Positions 46,476 through 58,432 of a stretch of DNA of 64,000 nucleotides are shown one piece after another. The DNA comes from Tetragonia tetragonoides (lineage: Eukaryota > Streptophyta > Magnoliopsida > Caryophyllales > Aizoaceae): positions 37,718,501-37,782,500 of the forward strand of contig CM076143.1 in NCBI GenBank assembly GCA_038025085.1. Direction: 5' to 3'. A program made the translations under genes and the position numbers. Positions within the stretch are counted from its first letter, which is position 1. Each line of letters begins with the position of its first letter. The notes beneath the pieces were generated by a model. It saw only the letters and a list, made by a program, of their open reading frames with translations. It ran no database searches and was not told the origin of the DNA.

Positions 46476-47147
46476 TATTAGTTTATTTAACTCTAGTGTC
46501 AATAAACTTTAATAATGATATGGCAATAGTTTTATTCCGATTTCACATTATAACACAACTTATGTTTAATTGATAAAATAATATACCAATAAAACAATTC
46601 CCTTATGTTTATTTTTATTTATTTTTGCTTCATTTCATCTCACCCCAAAATTTAATTTCTTCATTTCATTTCAATCTTTCTTCCACTCTCTCACTACACC
46701 ACCCAGTCATTCTCCTCTCTTTCTTTTTTTTTTTTTCTGCCAGCTGCCACACATCACAACCTCAACTCTGCTGCTCCCCCTCTTTTTCCTTCCCAAAAAA
46801 AGGAAAAAGTATTCTTCATCACATGAGCATAATATTCTTCATCACCTATCAACACACAATTGAGCAATTCTATATCCAACACGGTGTGGGTAAACAGTAA
46901 ATTCCACATCGGTAAACTCCATTATAAAATATTTGCACTTTTGACACAAAACTTATAAAAAATTAAAATCTTACCCCACATAAAAATAGGTTATTCCCTA
47001 AAAAGTAAATATAGAAATTTCTCTGTTATAATATTTAAAATACTGTTATAATTTTTGTTGTTCGTATTTGTTATTTAAAGTACTGTTATTTACATAAAAA
47101 CTCTGTTATATCATTAGAAGCTCTATTTTGTGTTTAGTGTATTGAAT
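46476..47147. other. AT-rich region before the pararetrovirus
   Basis: No gene supported. The last 150 bases have repeats of ACTGTTAT and may be leader sequence of the integrated virus. Confidence 0.35.
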
Positions 47148-47158
47148 TGGTATCAGAG
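47148..47158 (+). other. Primer-binding site of the pararetrovirus
   Basis: TGGTATCAGAG matches the initiator tRNA-Met primer site, which marks the conventional start of caulimovirid genomes. Confidence 0.8.
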
Positions 47159-47544
47159 TCAAGTAGTTAAAATCTGGATCCCTCTAATAGCTGTAAGTTT
47201 CCAACTTACCCTCATATAGTACATAATCCGGAAGGATCTAATAATTTGACTCCACATCTAAATTATATAACTGATTCTCTGTTAGAAGTTAAACACGAAA
47301 TCGAAAAAATCAAAGTAGATTTAAAAGCCTTTAAAAAAATTAATTGAAACTTTACACCTAAGTTTATTCAACGAAATTAGACATAATAAAGTAAGGCAAG
47401 GGAAGAAAGATAACACTTCTGCATCCTTTATATACCCTTATCCTTCTACAAATGGTAATAAAAAGCCATTTCTAATAGCTGACCTACCAATAGAACTAGA
47501 AAGCTCAGAAGATCAAAACGAAGGAGAAGTATCAGGAGTACAGC

Positions 47545-47802
47545 ATGACTGAATTAGAAGAACTATTCGATAAAGAAAAAAATCCTAAAGAACTAAATAA
47601 AATTATGGATGCAATCGTTGATAAACAAGGAGTGTTAAGTGAAGTTTTTGAAGAAACCAATAATGTTGGTTTAGAAGAAGACATATACCAACAAATGAGT
47701 TTAATTAGACTAGAGGAAATGGATACCATACCTCTAGAAGAGATCAAAAGAAAAATAGACAAAAAGATAGGAAAAATGATTATAGAGGAAGAAAGCAATT
47801 AA
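47545..47802 (+). CDS. Acidic N-terminal ORF of the pararetrovirus (85 aa)
   Basis: A short Glu/Lys/Ile-rich frame beginning MTELEELFDKEKNPKE with coiled-coil character. It precedes the coat-protein domain and is probably a broken N-terminal part of the capsid/movement polyprotein. No independent function is evident. Confidence 0.4.
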   Translation: MTELEELFDKEKNPKELNKIMDAIVDKQGVLSEVFEETNNVGLEEDIYQQMSLIRLEEMDTIPLEEIKRKIDKKIGKMIIEEESN

Positions 47803-48012
47803 GTTGGAGAAGAAGTTATGGAAAAACCATTTGAAAATAACTTTGTAAACAACCTAATACCAAAACCAGAAAATTTTGGAGAGTCCTCTAATAATAATTA
47901 TACGAGAAGTAGAACTATCCCTGGAAAAACTAGTAATTTTGGCTTTAAGTTTATGCAAAATCCACAGGTTAAAGAAGAGGTAAATCTTTAACCTATTAGC
48001 CAAACTGGATAT

Positions 48013-49190
48013 ATGTTAAACCTAGATGGTGTAAGAAATAGGGAAGAAGTATTTGAACAAAGGAAAAAGAGTATGAATAGTGTACTCAACCTAAACACTA
48101 CATGGACTTCAGAAAATTTCCTAAATTATCTAGAACATAGTTGTTCTGGCATTATAGCTGACTGGTATGACACAATAACCGAAGTTACAAAAACTGCGTT
48201 GAAAAACATAGAAACTCCTAATGAAATGTTTAAAACATTATGCAAATCCATACATGATGAATTTATTGGAATTAAACCAAATTCCAACGAGAAGATTAAA
48301 GAGTGGCAAAGAAAACTTATCAATCTCAGCATATATGATATGAAATATGTTGAGAACTACCTTGAAGAGTTTAGCCAATATTATTACAAAATTGGTCGGA
48401 ATGAAACAAATCTTGATATGCTCTATGATAAATTACCTTATCCTATGAATACACTAATCAATGACAAATATAAAGAATGGAGTGACAAGGAAAATATTGT
48501 GGATACATTAGGAGTAAGAATTTCATATCTAAGGAAGTGGATTAATGACCAGTATCTAGATATCCAAAAACACCATAAAATGAAAAAACAATTCCTTGTA
48601 TGTTGGGATACTCCAAACCAATGGGGTTATGACCCTGAAAAAAGAAGACGGAAAAAGTTCTATAAGAAAAAACATTTCAATAAACAAAGGGGCGAAGAAT
48701 ATAAAAGAAAATATTATAAGAAACCTCATCCTAATACTAGAAGATTTTTTAGAAAATCAGCATATTGTCCTAAAGAAATATCTAATCGTAATGTTGGTCA
48801 TGTGGAGAAATAGGTCATTATGCAAATGAATGCAAAAATAAAAAGAATAATAAACTCATAGAAGCACTTGGGAGTTTAGACTATGTTGAATTGGCTGAAG
48901 ATGAAGCCCTTGAATTAGCATTAGGAAATAACAAAGGAATAGTTGAAATAATACAATATCCTGATGAAGAAATAGGAGAAAATAGTGACTACGAAACCAA
49001 TAATATGATGGACTGTGACGAAAATAATCAAAAATCCCTAGGAAGTTTAAAAGGTGGAGATTTTTCAGTGCATGATGAAGATCAAGAGATTGTATCAGAA
49101 TGGATTCTTCCTACAATCCAAAAGGATAATATTTATAAAAAATCAATATTTGAATTTAAAAGCAAATATGTATGTGAACAAATGGAATGA
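48013..49190 (+). pseudogene. Pararetrovirus coat protein region
   Basis: The main frame (48013-48813) encodes the capsid core and a Lys/Arg-rich tail. A frameshift falls just before the zinc knuckle, which is read in another frame at 48792-48833 as CWSCGEIGHYANEC (C-x2-C-x4-H-x4-C). That frame continues as an acidic C-terminal stretch to the TGA at 49188-49190. A knuckle-bearing capsid with basic and acidic flanks is characteristic of Caulimoviridae. Apart from the shift, the region is unusually open for an old copy. Confidence 0.75.
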
Positions 49191-49570
49191 GATCTAGAAA
49201 TAAAAGATTGTGAATTTGATGCCGGAGTAATAAACCTTATTAATTGGAAAAATATAGAAAAACACAACCGAAATAAGAAGTATTGATATATTCATGTTGT
49301 AAATGTCCAAATATAAGTATCATCTTTACAACATTTTGGGAAAGACATAGATCTTTATGCACTACTTTGTGATATCAGACACAATAAATTTCAGATCAGA
49401 TAATTAGTGGGGTAAAGACTAATCTATGTCGTGGGTCTGTAGGGTTTAATTGTAGACCAGGATATTATGTAAGCCTCAAGGATGCTTATGCTCATAATTT
49501 CCTAACCCTGAAATTAAAAACTGTCGAAATGAACATGAAAGATGGTACATTTCCTATACGAGTGTTTTGA
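49191..49570 (+). pseudogene. Pararetrovirus movement protein region
   Basis: It continues the capsid frame after a TGA. Fragments fit the caulimovirid cell-to-cell movement protein: a YIHVVNVQISII strand, then GSVGFNCRPGYYVSLKDAYA near 49435-49495. At least three stops and shifts (49284, around 49370-49420, 49568) break it. Assignment is by motif shape only. Confidence 0.55.
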
Positions 49571-50105
49571 AAAATAATATATAAATTAGATAATACCATA
49601 GATCCAAAGCAAAAATTAACAATGGTAGAAGCTGAAAAATTTGAATGTTTAGCCCCAAGACAAATAAAAAAAAACCTATAAAAACTAGACCTGAAGGTAT
49701 AAGATTAGATAGAAGATGGATTCCTAGTTTTGAAAGTCCTAGTAAACTATCTAAGAATGTCATTAAAATTAATGAATCAGGAAAAATCACTATAAAGCCA
49801 TAGTTATTTAGAAGTCAAAGTGTAAGACAAGAAGGATCATCTTCGTACAAAAGAGAAAATCTTGAAAAAGAAGATGATATACAAAGTGTAACAAGTAATT
49901 TAAGCGGACTAAGTTTTGAACCACCAAGAGCTAGCGTTGATGGTGCTAGTATGGACGGAAGAAGAATCATAGGATATAAAACTAGAACTTTAAGCGAGCC
50001 TATTTATAAAGAAGAAATCAGTTTACAAATGGAATTAATCAATACAACTGAACTAACAGTACAGATCCAAATAGTATTTATATTCTTATCAAAATATACA
50101 TAGAA
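49571..50105 (+). pseudogene. Pararetrovirus linker region before protease
   Basis: Charged, Lys/Ser-rich remnants in shifting frames, with no recognised domain. Stops are frequent. Confidence 0.4.
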
Positions 50106-50699
50106 AATTACAATAAATATGAATTATGTGCATACATAGGTAGTGGGTGTTCAGTTTGTTTTGGAAAGAAAACTTTGTTCCCTGATTTTCTTTGGAAAAA
50201 AGCAAAGTATCCTATGCAAGTAAGAATAGCAGATAATAGTGTTAGGGAACACAATGAAGTCATAGAAAAATTACCTATAGAAATAGGTGGAATACAATGC
50301 ATAATATCAGTATTATGCGCTACCGATCAACCCTCTCATGATTTGATTATAGGTAATAATTTTCAAAGATTTTACTCTCCATGCACTCAAACATTTGAAC
50401 AATTAATATTTACTATTAATGGTCATTCTGTCCCTATTAAAAACTTAACTAAAGGATATACTCATCAAAAAATGGAATTTACGCGCAGCCAGCGTGGTGA
50501 TAGGGTTACTCCTACACAACGAGAAGTTGCCTTAACAATTTCATTACTTGAGTTATCAATCAAAGACCAAATTGATCAACAACAAGAAAACTCATGTAAA
50601 GAACTCTACTCAGATAATCCTCTAAAATTCTGGAATAAAGACAAAACTTTTGCTAAAATATCATTAATGGATCCAAACACCATTATTCGGGTAAAATAA
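50106..50699 (+). pseudogene. Pararetrovirus aspartic protease region
   Basis: The active-site strand reads YIGSGCSVCFGKK, with the catalytic Asp position occupied by Gly. It is followed by a typical DLIIGNNF second motif near 50340. The frame runs to a TAA at 50697-50699 that directly abuts the ATG of the RT frame, where related genomes usually read through. Confidence 0.65.
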
Positions 50700-51990
50700 A
50701 TGGTGTATACACATCAGGATATTAAAGAATTTGACAAGCAGATAAAAGAACTACTAGATAAGGGATTAATAAAAAATAGTAAAAGCCCTCATACAAGTCC
50801 TACCTTCATGGTAAGAAATCATGCAGAAGAAAAAAGAGGTAAAGCTAGAATGGTTATTAATTATAAATAATTAAATGATGGATATTATATTAAATAATAC
50901 TGTCTTTGATGGATATTATATTCCTAACAAAACCGTTCTCTTTAATAGAATACAAGGAACTTCTTGGTTCTCTAAAATGGATTGTAAAAGTGGATACTGG
51001 CAGATAAAAATGGCAAAAGAAACTATCCCCTTAACCGCGTTTAGTGCTCCTCAAGGACATTACGAATGGATAGTTATGCCTTTCGGTTTAAAAAATGCAC
51101 CTCAAATATTCCAAAGAAGAATGGATAATACCTTTAAGGACCTTAATCATTGTTGCTTAGTTTATATTGATGATATTCTTATATTTTCTGAAACAATTGA
51201 GCAGCACAAAAATGACGTATTATCAGTAACACAAAGATGCTTAGATCATGGAATCGTCCTTGGAAAAAGTAAGTGCACCTATGCTAAACAAGAAATTGAG
51301 TTTTTAAGATTAGAAATAAAAGCTGGTCAAATTATACTACAAAAACACATCCTCGAAAAAATAGATAAATTTCCAGATAAAATTGAGGATAGGAAACAAT
51401 TAGAAAGAACTTTAGGATGCCTTACATATGCTTCTGATTTTATAAAAGATCTAGCTAAATTAAGAAAGCCATTACAACAAAAACTTTAAAAAGAAATTAG
51501 TTGGACTTGGATTGCAAATGACTCAAAGATTGTTCAAAACTTTAAAAAGTTATGTAAGAATCTTCCGGTATTAACATTACCTACGGATGAAGATAATCTA
51601 GTTCTCGAGACAGATGCTAGTAACGAACATTGGAGTGCAGTATTAAAATTAAAGAAGGAGAAAAACTTTGCAAATACTGTAGTGGGAGTTTTAATAAAGC
51701 CGAGTGCAACTATCCTGTAATGGAAAAGGAAATTCTTGCAGTCATTAGAGGAATAGAAAATTTTCTAATATTTCTGGCACCAAAAATGTTTTTAGTAAGA
51801 ACTGATTGCAAAGGAATACTTGGTTTTGTTAAAAAGAATTTATCTAATATGCAAGCGCAAGAGAGGCTCCTGCGTTGGCAATTATGGCTTAACCAGTTCT
51901 CTTTCACTATGGAACATATACAGGGCTCAAAAAACTCTAGCTGACAGTTTAACTAGAGAGTTAGCTATTGGCGAGGAGATATCAGAGACG
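50700..51990 (+). pseudogene. Pararetrovirus reverse transcriptase and RNase H
   Basis: RT motifs are clear: KARMVINYK near 50850, FSKMDCKSGYWQIKM (50970), MPFGLKNAPQIFQRRM (51080) and catalytic YIDDILIFS (51160). RNase H follows (ETDASNEHWSAVL, 51605; DCKGILGFVKKN, 51805). Breaks are a stop near 50868 with a small local duplication (GGATATTATATT twice), a TAA near 51487, a frameshift near 51640 and another near 51935. It is the most convincing viral domain in the copy. Confidence 0.85.
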
Positions 51991-53068
51991 AAACAGACAT
52001 CAGGAAGAAAAGGACTATGTAGGGCTAACACAAGCCCAAAAAGATGTCCTTAAGACAGAAATATCAAGAGCTTTGGAGTGGGTATCACCCACTAGAAGAT
52101 CACTCTCAGACATTCTAAAATATCTCGCAACCAATCGTTCTCGAGATGGAATGCTGAGACTTAATAGTTATATGATACAGAGATTTTTAAGTTTGGAGTT
52201 ACAAGTTAAGATTCTTCAGTGTCCTCTTGATATACAAGATAAGATACGAAACCTTTTAAAAGATAATTACTTCCGGGAGTGGTACGCCGAAGTAGTTAAT
52301 AGGAATTCCCCATACTATGATATGTGGGAAACATGGACTAGATTCATTGATTATCCAGATAATACTGGAATAGCTCAGCTCTCAATAGCAGCCAACACCA
52401 TCTGGGCAAAAGACGAATTATTGAAAGCATGAGATTATGGAATGATTTATTGTTTTCAAGGAGTGCCTAAACTTGATGGACCTCTCTTCAACAAATTTAC
52501 AAAATTCCAAAAATTTATTTTTAGGAGAATTTATCAAGTTAGGCAGAAGGAATTAATATGGGTTAAAGTAGTAAACGCCATGATCGAGATGGAAGAAGGA
52601 AATATAAAATCAGCACATTACTTAATCAAACTCCTTGACCCCTGACATTACCCAACTTGCCAACTTGAGTGGATTAGTGTCAAGCAAACAAGAATAAAAA
52701 ATCCTACTGAAGCTAGAGCTGTTGGTTTCTTTCAAATTGCAAAACAAACCTGGTCTTTAGTCCAAAGTGGATATAAACATATTCATTATGGAAACACTAC
52801 TCTTATTTACCCTCCAAAGTGGGAAGAATACTTTAAAATAGAAGAAAAAGAAATTGATTCCCTACACAAATATCTTGAAGAAATTGAAGCAGGAAAGTTT
52901 TTATCTGAAGAAGGAAGACGCCACTTATTTGAAACATATATGTGTTGGGATCAAGAATATGTAATTGGCATGGTTGATAGTATTAAAGAAGATTATGATG
53001 ACGATGATTATGCTGATTGGGAGAACCAAATTGGAGATGAAGGAATCCAAAATATGATGATAGAATAG
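51968..53068 (+). pseudogene. Pararetrovirus distal ORF, function unknown
   Basis: One frame of about 366 codons ends at TAG 53066-53068, interrupted only by TGA 52430 and TGA 52643. It overlaps the end of RNase H. The product is rich in Trp, Tyr and charged residues (WYAEVVNRNSPYYDMWETW, TLIYPPKWEEYFKI) and ends very acidic (DDDDYADWE). Position matches the last ORF of caulimovirids, which in some genera encodes the translational transactivator, but the characteristic transactivator motif is not recognisable. Confidence 0.5.
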
Positions 53069-53237
53069 GCCCCATGTCCCATGCTATTCTGAAAAGTATT
53101 TGTATTATTATCAGACAAAATCCACTACTAGCAGAAAAAATTCACTATTGTAAGCTTTTACTTTATTTCATGTCAAGAGTGTAATAATGGTAGAGTAGAA
53201 GGCATCTTCTACAGTAGGAACCCTATGTAATTTTCTC

Positions 53238-53246
53238 TATAAAAAG
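53238..53246 (+). promoter_or_regulatory. TATA box of 35S-like promoter
   Basis: TATAAAAAG lies 170 bases after the distal ORF and ahead of a pyrimidine-rich leader, matching the location of the full-length transcript promoter in caulimovirids. ATAAATAATA near 53453 could be its polyadenylation signal. Confidence 0.5.
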
Positions 53247-53900
53247 AGGAGTGGATGCATTGTGAAGGGCAGAGTCTATTGGGCTTTCTTGAATACTGAA
53301 GAGAAAAGATTTGGCTACACAAACCTCTCTCAGAATCAAGTTTCTCTAAGAGAACATAATAGTCTATAGACACCCTTCTATAGTATTGTAAGCTTTCAGT
53401 TTTCTTCTGTAATCTTTCCCCAGAAGGGAACGTTATCCCTTCGAACCTTATATCATAAATAATATGAGTTCTTGATTTAAGCCTCATCATTCTTGTCTAA
53501 ATATATTCTTAAAGACTACGGTCCGAGGTAGGAAACGAAACGGATCTGTGCTGTGCCTAATCTAAGGAACGGGTGGTTGAGATTAGCAACCTCTAGAAAT
53601 CTGGAAGCTATAAAGAATACCAGAGGATCCATTACCAACTAAGTTCAGGTAACGGTCGAAACTCTTTAATTATATGTTTTATATGTGAAGCATGGTGAGC
53701 CTTTAACCATAGAATACATATTATGTGTGGTATAAGTAGTAGATTGTGATAATTAGTACCATTAAAAGTCATTAATTAACTTATAAACGTGTTTTAAATC
53801 CTTTCGTAAATTACTTAGCATCAGTTTATTATAATACAAGTATTGTATTATATATGCTGTTATATTAATATTTGGTCTATTATATTTTAAAGTTATTTCT

Positions 53901-54531
53901 GATAACTATTTGGCCAAAGGGAAAAGTAACCAAAAACATCAAGGACTAAAAAGCAAATAAAAAGCAAGTGTGTGGGAACACTATTCCACCACATAGTGTT
54001 GGATGTAGCAAAACTCACACACAATTGTCTCTATTTCACTATCAAAGTTTCGTTACAAAGATTTAGGTTCACGCAGCACTACTACCATAGTCACCGGCGT
54101 TTCGAAACTTTGAACTGGGGTCTGGTCCTATTTGTTGGGTGTCGTGGTGTTGCAGAGGAGAGAGAAAGAAAGATTAGTCGTGGTGTGGTGGTGGTGATGG
54201 GTAAGGGTGAGGTGTTGACGATTGGAGGTGGGCTGGAGCCTGGAGGTGATGACTGATGACTGACAGTACGTAGTGGTGCAGATGAGAGAAAACGACTGAA
54301 GTGAAATTTCGCGCATGATAAGGACGTGACACACCCTATCAATTACGGCCGCCGTAACTGAGTCTTTGCGTAAACAAAATCTATTTATATTTCTTCACAA
54401 AATAGTGTGTTTTCTTTTCGTGTTGGTAATGAACTTTGAAAAATGTTACCACTTTGACTTCTAGAATCTCTTATGTCTTATCGTTTGTTTTCTTTTCCGA
54501 TGAGTAAGGCCATAGGATAAACATGTATACA
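53901..54531. other. Intergenic stretch with GC-richer patch
   Basis: No gene supported. ORFs across 54090-54340 on both strands are short and built on GGTGGTG/GAGAGAGA simple sequence. It may be a UTR-like fragment of a host gene. Confidence 0.3.
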
Positions 54532-54838
54532 GGGTGCGTTTGTTAGAGCTGAACTTATCAGAATTGAACTGAACTGAACTGAACTTAACCGAGCACCACT
54601 AAACTGTACTGAATTGAATCAAACACCATTGAATTGAATTGAACACCACTGAACTGAACAGGAACATAATAATAATAACAACTGAATTGAACACCACTGA
54701 ACACCACTGAACTGAACTGATTTGAACACCACTGAACTGAATTGAACAATACTGAACCGAGCCGTACTTATGTGTGACCACCCCTGAACTGAAATGAACT
54801 GAACTGAACTGACCGGATAAGCTCTAAAGAACGCACCC
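54532..54838. mobile_element. MITE rich in GAACT pentamers
   Basis: The ends GGGTGCGTTTGTTAGAGCT and AGCTCTAAAGAACGCACCC are inverted repeats. The interior is tandem (GAACT)n with GAACACCACT interspersed. No confident target duplication. The ORFs across it are repeat artefacts. Confidence 0.65.
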
Positions 54839-55126
54839 AAATAGTGGTTGGTGGTGAGTAGATCGGCACTCTTATCTCTTAGGTTAAGGGTTTGAATTTT
54901 GTGTAAGAAAAAATTATTTAGTGGAAGCATTTTATCCTTTTGTAGGCCGACCCGATGCGAACTAGATTAATGTTGGCCCAAATACTTGTGTGAACCTGTG
55001 ATCTAACCAAAAAAGTCCTAATATAAAAAGAGACGAGATTGAAAAGTATGGGCAGCAAAAGAATGAGTCACATTTTAACTGGATAGGCAATCTGAAAAAG
55101 AGCGTATGGTCTCTTTAGTTATCTAT

Positions 55127-55561
55127 TGGCCCTGTTTGGCAATTGGCTGGTAACATTAGTTGTTGGCTGATAGCTGGTGGTTTGTGGCCGATGACTGATA
55201 TTGTTAGCTGATTTGATCGGCTGGTAACATTGGATGTTTGGAAAGAGATGTTTGGTAACGTTGGCTGATAACTTTAGTTGGTTATATGTAAAATGACATA
55301 TAAGGACATTCATATGATAGAGAAATTTGAAGGCATAAAAGTAAATAGGTGCAAGTCTTGAACTAGATTGTCATTATACTACATTAATGCCACCAGCCAA
55401 TGCCCATAAGTTACCCTCATTGGCTTTTCAAAAGTCGGCTTGTGGGAACCCAAAAGCCAATCTGACAAGCTAATATCCAAACACCAATATTGGATGGTGG
55501 ACTGGCCAAACATCTAATTTTGCCAAAAGCCATCCCCCACAAGCCAATATCCAAACACCCC
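55127..55561. mobile_element. MITE with GGCCCTGTTTGG-type ends
   Basis: The left end GGCCCTGTTTGGCAATTGGC and the right end GCCAATATCCAAACACCCC form imperfect inverted repeats. Flanks TTATCTAT (55119-55126) and CTACCTAT (55562-55569) agree at 6 of 8 bases, differing by transitions, so a hAT-type duplication is possible but not firm. Confidence 0.55.
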
Positions 55562-55562
55562 C

Positions 55563-56005
55563 TACCTATTATACATATATATAAGTGAATATGCAAAATT
55601 GCTATTGTGACACGTGTGCATCAACATAAGCTTCTACTTCATAATCATATGCCACATGTAATTGATGTCATACTCTTATTTCTTACATTCACCCTCTGAT
55701 CCAAGTTTGACTTTGATTCAATGTATGTTGACCACCTTAGTTGTACTTATATTTATTACTTATGCATGCATCAGATTTAGGTAGTACGATGGAGAGTAGA
55801 TACATGAAGTATGACAATTCTATTTAGGCTCTTGGTAGATTCAAGATAATTTACGAATATATGTCCTTATTATAGAGGAATAATAAAATGAGAATACTTA
55901 ATTATTAAATAAGTTTTTCTGGTTGTTTCAAGTATTTATAGGCTATAACTACTATAGTATGATTAAAAAAAAAAAGTTTGTGCATTACACGGGGCATACA
56001 ACTAG
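55563..56005 (+). mobile_element. Candidate non-autonomous Helitron
   Basis: The 3' end GTGCATTACACGGGGCATAC is followed by AACTAG and T, which fits the Helitron hairpin plus CTAG|T rule with a slightly decayed stem. The 5' side (CTATTATACATATATATAAG) resembles Helitron 5' ends but lacks a clean TC. No coding capacity. Confidence 0.4.
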
Positions 56006-57754
56006 TTAGTTATTCATAATTACAAGGAGATTTTATGATTTAAGAGAAAAATGAAGGGTAAATGTGGCAATTATTCATAGTTGACTAAAAACTATTTCTT
56101 TTTGAGTGAAAGTCGACTAAAAACTATTTCAATTAGCTTTTCAAAATCTAGTTATTTTTTGTGGGTGGGGGGCTGGTTGGGCCTTACTTTTATAGTCATT
56201 GTAAGGGAAGGGAATATAAAGATTCGATTCCGAGAAAAGCCCACGAAATCGGGAGGTAGCACCATTGCGCTAATGGCGCTAGGACCTTAATTACTTATAC
56301 TAAAGAAATTTCTGTCTGATTTGGCATTTCATCCATATTCACACCATTTTGTACCTTTATCACATTATCTTTTAATATTTTTTTTTTGTTATTAAGTTGT
56401 TGTTTTAGTCAATGTAATGCCTTGTGGCTAGGCTTTGTCTATCTAGTGACATGAATTTGGATTTTAAACAATTCTCCGCAAGGTATCCTGACCTTGGTGG
56501 AGTTTTATTACCCTTTTGAATGAAAGCTCCTTTTTCCATTTCTACCGAAAAAAGTTGGTTAAATGCATAGATAGTTGGGATAAATTGGGACAAGAAATGG
56601 TGCAAAGAAGTAGGACAAGTGATCTCAATTGAAGTGGATACATACCTTACCTTATAAGCCTATGACATCAAACTTTGTGGAGCTTATAGTTGCTTCTGAC
56701 AAAAGAAGAAGAAAAAAAATAATAACTATGACTTCAAAAGCCTTGTTTGGATAAAATAAAATCCTTAGCAACTAGTATGACTTTTTGATTTTAAACTTCA
56801 CAAACTCTAACCATTAATTTAAAAAATATATTTTACAAAGTAAAAAATACTGTTATTAAATTTATTTTTAATTATATTTTCAAAACAAGTATAATAATTT
56901 TATTGTTAAAGAGTTAATAATTATCCATGGTTAAGTATTGTCTTCGAGTTCATGAAAAGTCAAATGTAAATAAGACTTTGAAGTAAAGAGAGTAATATTC
57001 TAGGGACAAAAAAAAAAGTGCTAAAAAAGCAAAGGAAAAATTACATTGGGTGCTTTGAAATTTGGTTTTATATTTTTAGATGTGATTTCTTTTGAATATT
57101 CTCATTTAGGTGTCACCAACTTTTGAATACATTTTCATTTAGGTATAGCTAGAGATGAACAGGGTTGTGCCGTGTTTCATATATGAGGTTCGAAGAGGCA
57201 CGACCTATGCTTCATACTAGCGGAATACTTAGAAAAGCTAGGGACATGTTTTTTAAAATTACTCGTCATTAATCCTAGAGTATATAAATTGACTTTTCTC
57301 ATTTCTCATTCATTTGTCCCCCTTTACACTCTTTCTCCTCCTCCTTTCTCACTCCTCACTTCCTCTGCCGTGACCCTTCTCTCTTTCCTCTCCTCTGCAA
57401 CGGTTTCTCTCTCCTCTCCAGCAGTGTCTCTTTCTCATTTCTCCGGCGATCGTTAGTGTTCTCTCTCCCCTATTCAACGCCCTTCTATCTCCTTTCTCAA
57501 TGTCCTCTCTCCTCTATTTTTTTTGTCTTCGGTTGTCCGAGAAGCGTATGGCCACTGTTCACCACTTAGTGGTCGGAGACCACAAATCTGAGGTCTTCGA
57601 CCTTGGATATGTGTTCTCCGGCTACTAAATCATGGCCGATGACCTAGTGTATCTGGCAAGATTCACTTTGTCTCGAATTGTTCATGCTATTATTGTTTAA
57701 TTTTCAAGTGGGGAGGTGGGCTGGACGTGACAACGACTATGGTCGCAGGCCGAC
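56006..57754. other. Intergenic region, no gene supported
   Basis: Mostly AT-rich. A pyrimidine-rich CTCTCTCC block (57310-57530) looks like UTR-type sequence. A direct repeat GACTAAAAACTATTTC occurs near 56081 and 56112. Confidence 0.35.
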
Positions 57755-57994
57755 AAAGACCCAAACTTAATTTTAGTTCAATTCAGTTCATTTTAAGTGT
57801 AACTTATCACTCAAATAACTTTTTAGTTTGAAATAAGTTCATAATCATAACTAGTGTCATGGGAAAGATTTCAAAACATATTTTCAAATAGTCCAACAAT
57901 GAATATGTTTAAACGAGTTTTAAATGGTTAAATGTCAAGCCAAAAAAATCAATTCAATTCAGTTTAGTATTTTTCCAGTTGAAAAGATGGAGCC
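57755..57994 (+). mobile_element. Tourist-like MITE copy 1, left end missing
   Basis: Homologous to the copy at 57998-58284 from TAATTTTAGTTCAATTCAGT onward. It ends GATGGAGCC next to the shared TTA. Confidence 0.6.
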
Positions 57995-57997
57995 TTA

Positions 57998-58284
57998 GGC
58001 TCTGTTTGATTCACCTTAATTTTACTTAAATTCAGTTCAGTTCAGTTCATGTGTAACTTCATAACTCATATAACTTTTTATTTCAAAATAATTTCATGAT
58101 GATGATTATGTCATCAGAAAGATCTCAAAGCATACTTTCAAATGAGCTCAATAATTACTATGTTTGGACGAATTTTAAATGGTTAACAGTTAAGTTTATA
58201 AAATCAATTCAGTTCAGTACAGTTCAATTCAATTCAGTTCAGTTCAGTTCAGTTCAGTTTTATCCAGGAGAATCAAATGGAGCC
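57998..58284 (+). mobile_element. Tourist-like MITE copy 2 (287 bp)
   Basis: It starts GGCTCTGTTTGATTC and ends GAATCAAATGGAGCC, with 3-bp TTA duplications on both sides (57995-57997 and 58285-58287). This is the PIF/Harbinger signature. Internal (TTCAG)n runs lie near both ends. Confidence 0.8.
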
Positions 58285-58373
58285 TTACTTAGTAATTAAT
58301 TCAGTTCAGTGAAGTTCAGTTCAATTTAATTATGTAATCTGATCTGCTTTTGCTCTCAGAGTTTATAATTCAG

Positions 58374-58430
58374 TTCAATTCAATCCAATTCAATTCAATT
58401 CAATTCAATTCAATTCAATTCAATTCAATT
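58374..58430. repeat. (CAATT)n microsatellite
   Basis: About ten tandem CAATT units next to MITE copy 3. Confidence 0.85.
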
Positions 58431-58432
58431 TA

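Larger units (their letters stand above)
47148..53900 (+). mobile_element. Endogenous caulimovirus-like pararetrovirus, decayed, near full length
   Basis: A tRNA-Met primer site opens the element, followed by coat protein with zinc knuckle, movement protein, protease, reverse transcriptase and RNase H, a distal ORF, and a 35S-like promoter with leader. There is no integrase and no LTR, which separates it from LTR retrotransposons. The capsid-before-movement-protein order resembles cavemovirus/solendovirus-type genomes as I recall them. Many stops and frameshifts make every large gene non-functional. The edges are approximate and no target duplication was seen. Confidence 0.8.

Noticed and set aside
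54091..54342. ORFs on both strands near 54.1-54.3 kb
   Set aside because: They are built on simple GGTGGTG and GAGAGA sequence, with no domain or splice support.
58096..58299. ORF across Tourist-like MITE copy 2
   Set aside because: It translates the pentamer repeats of a MITE.
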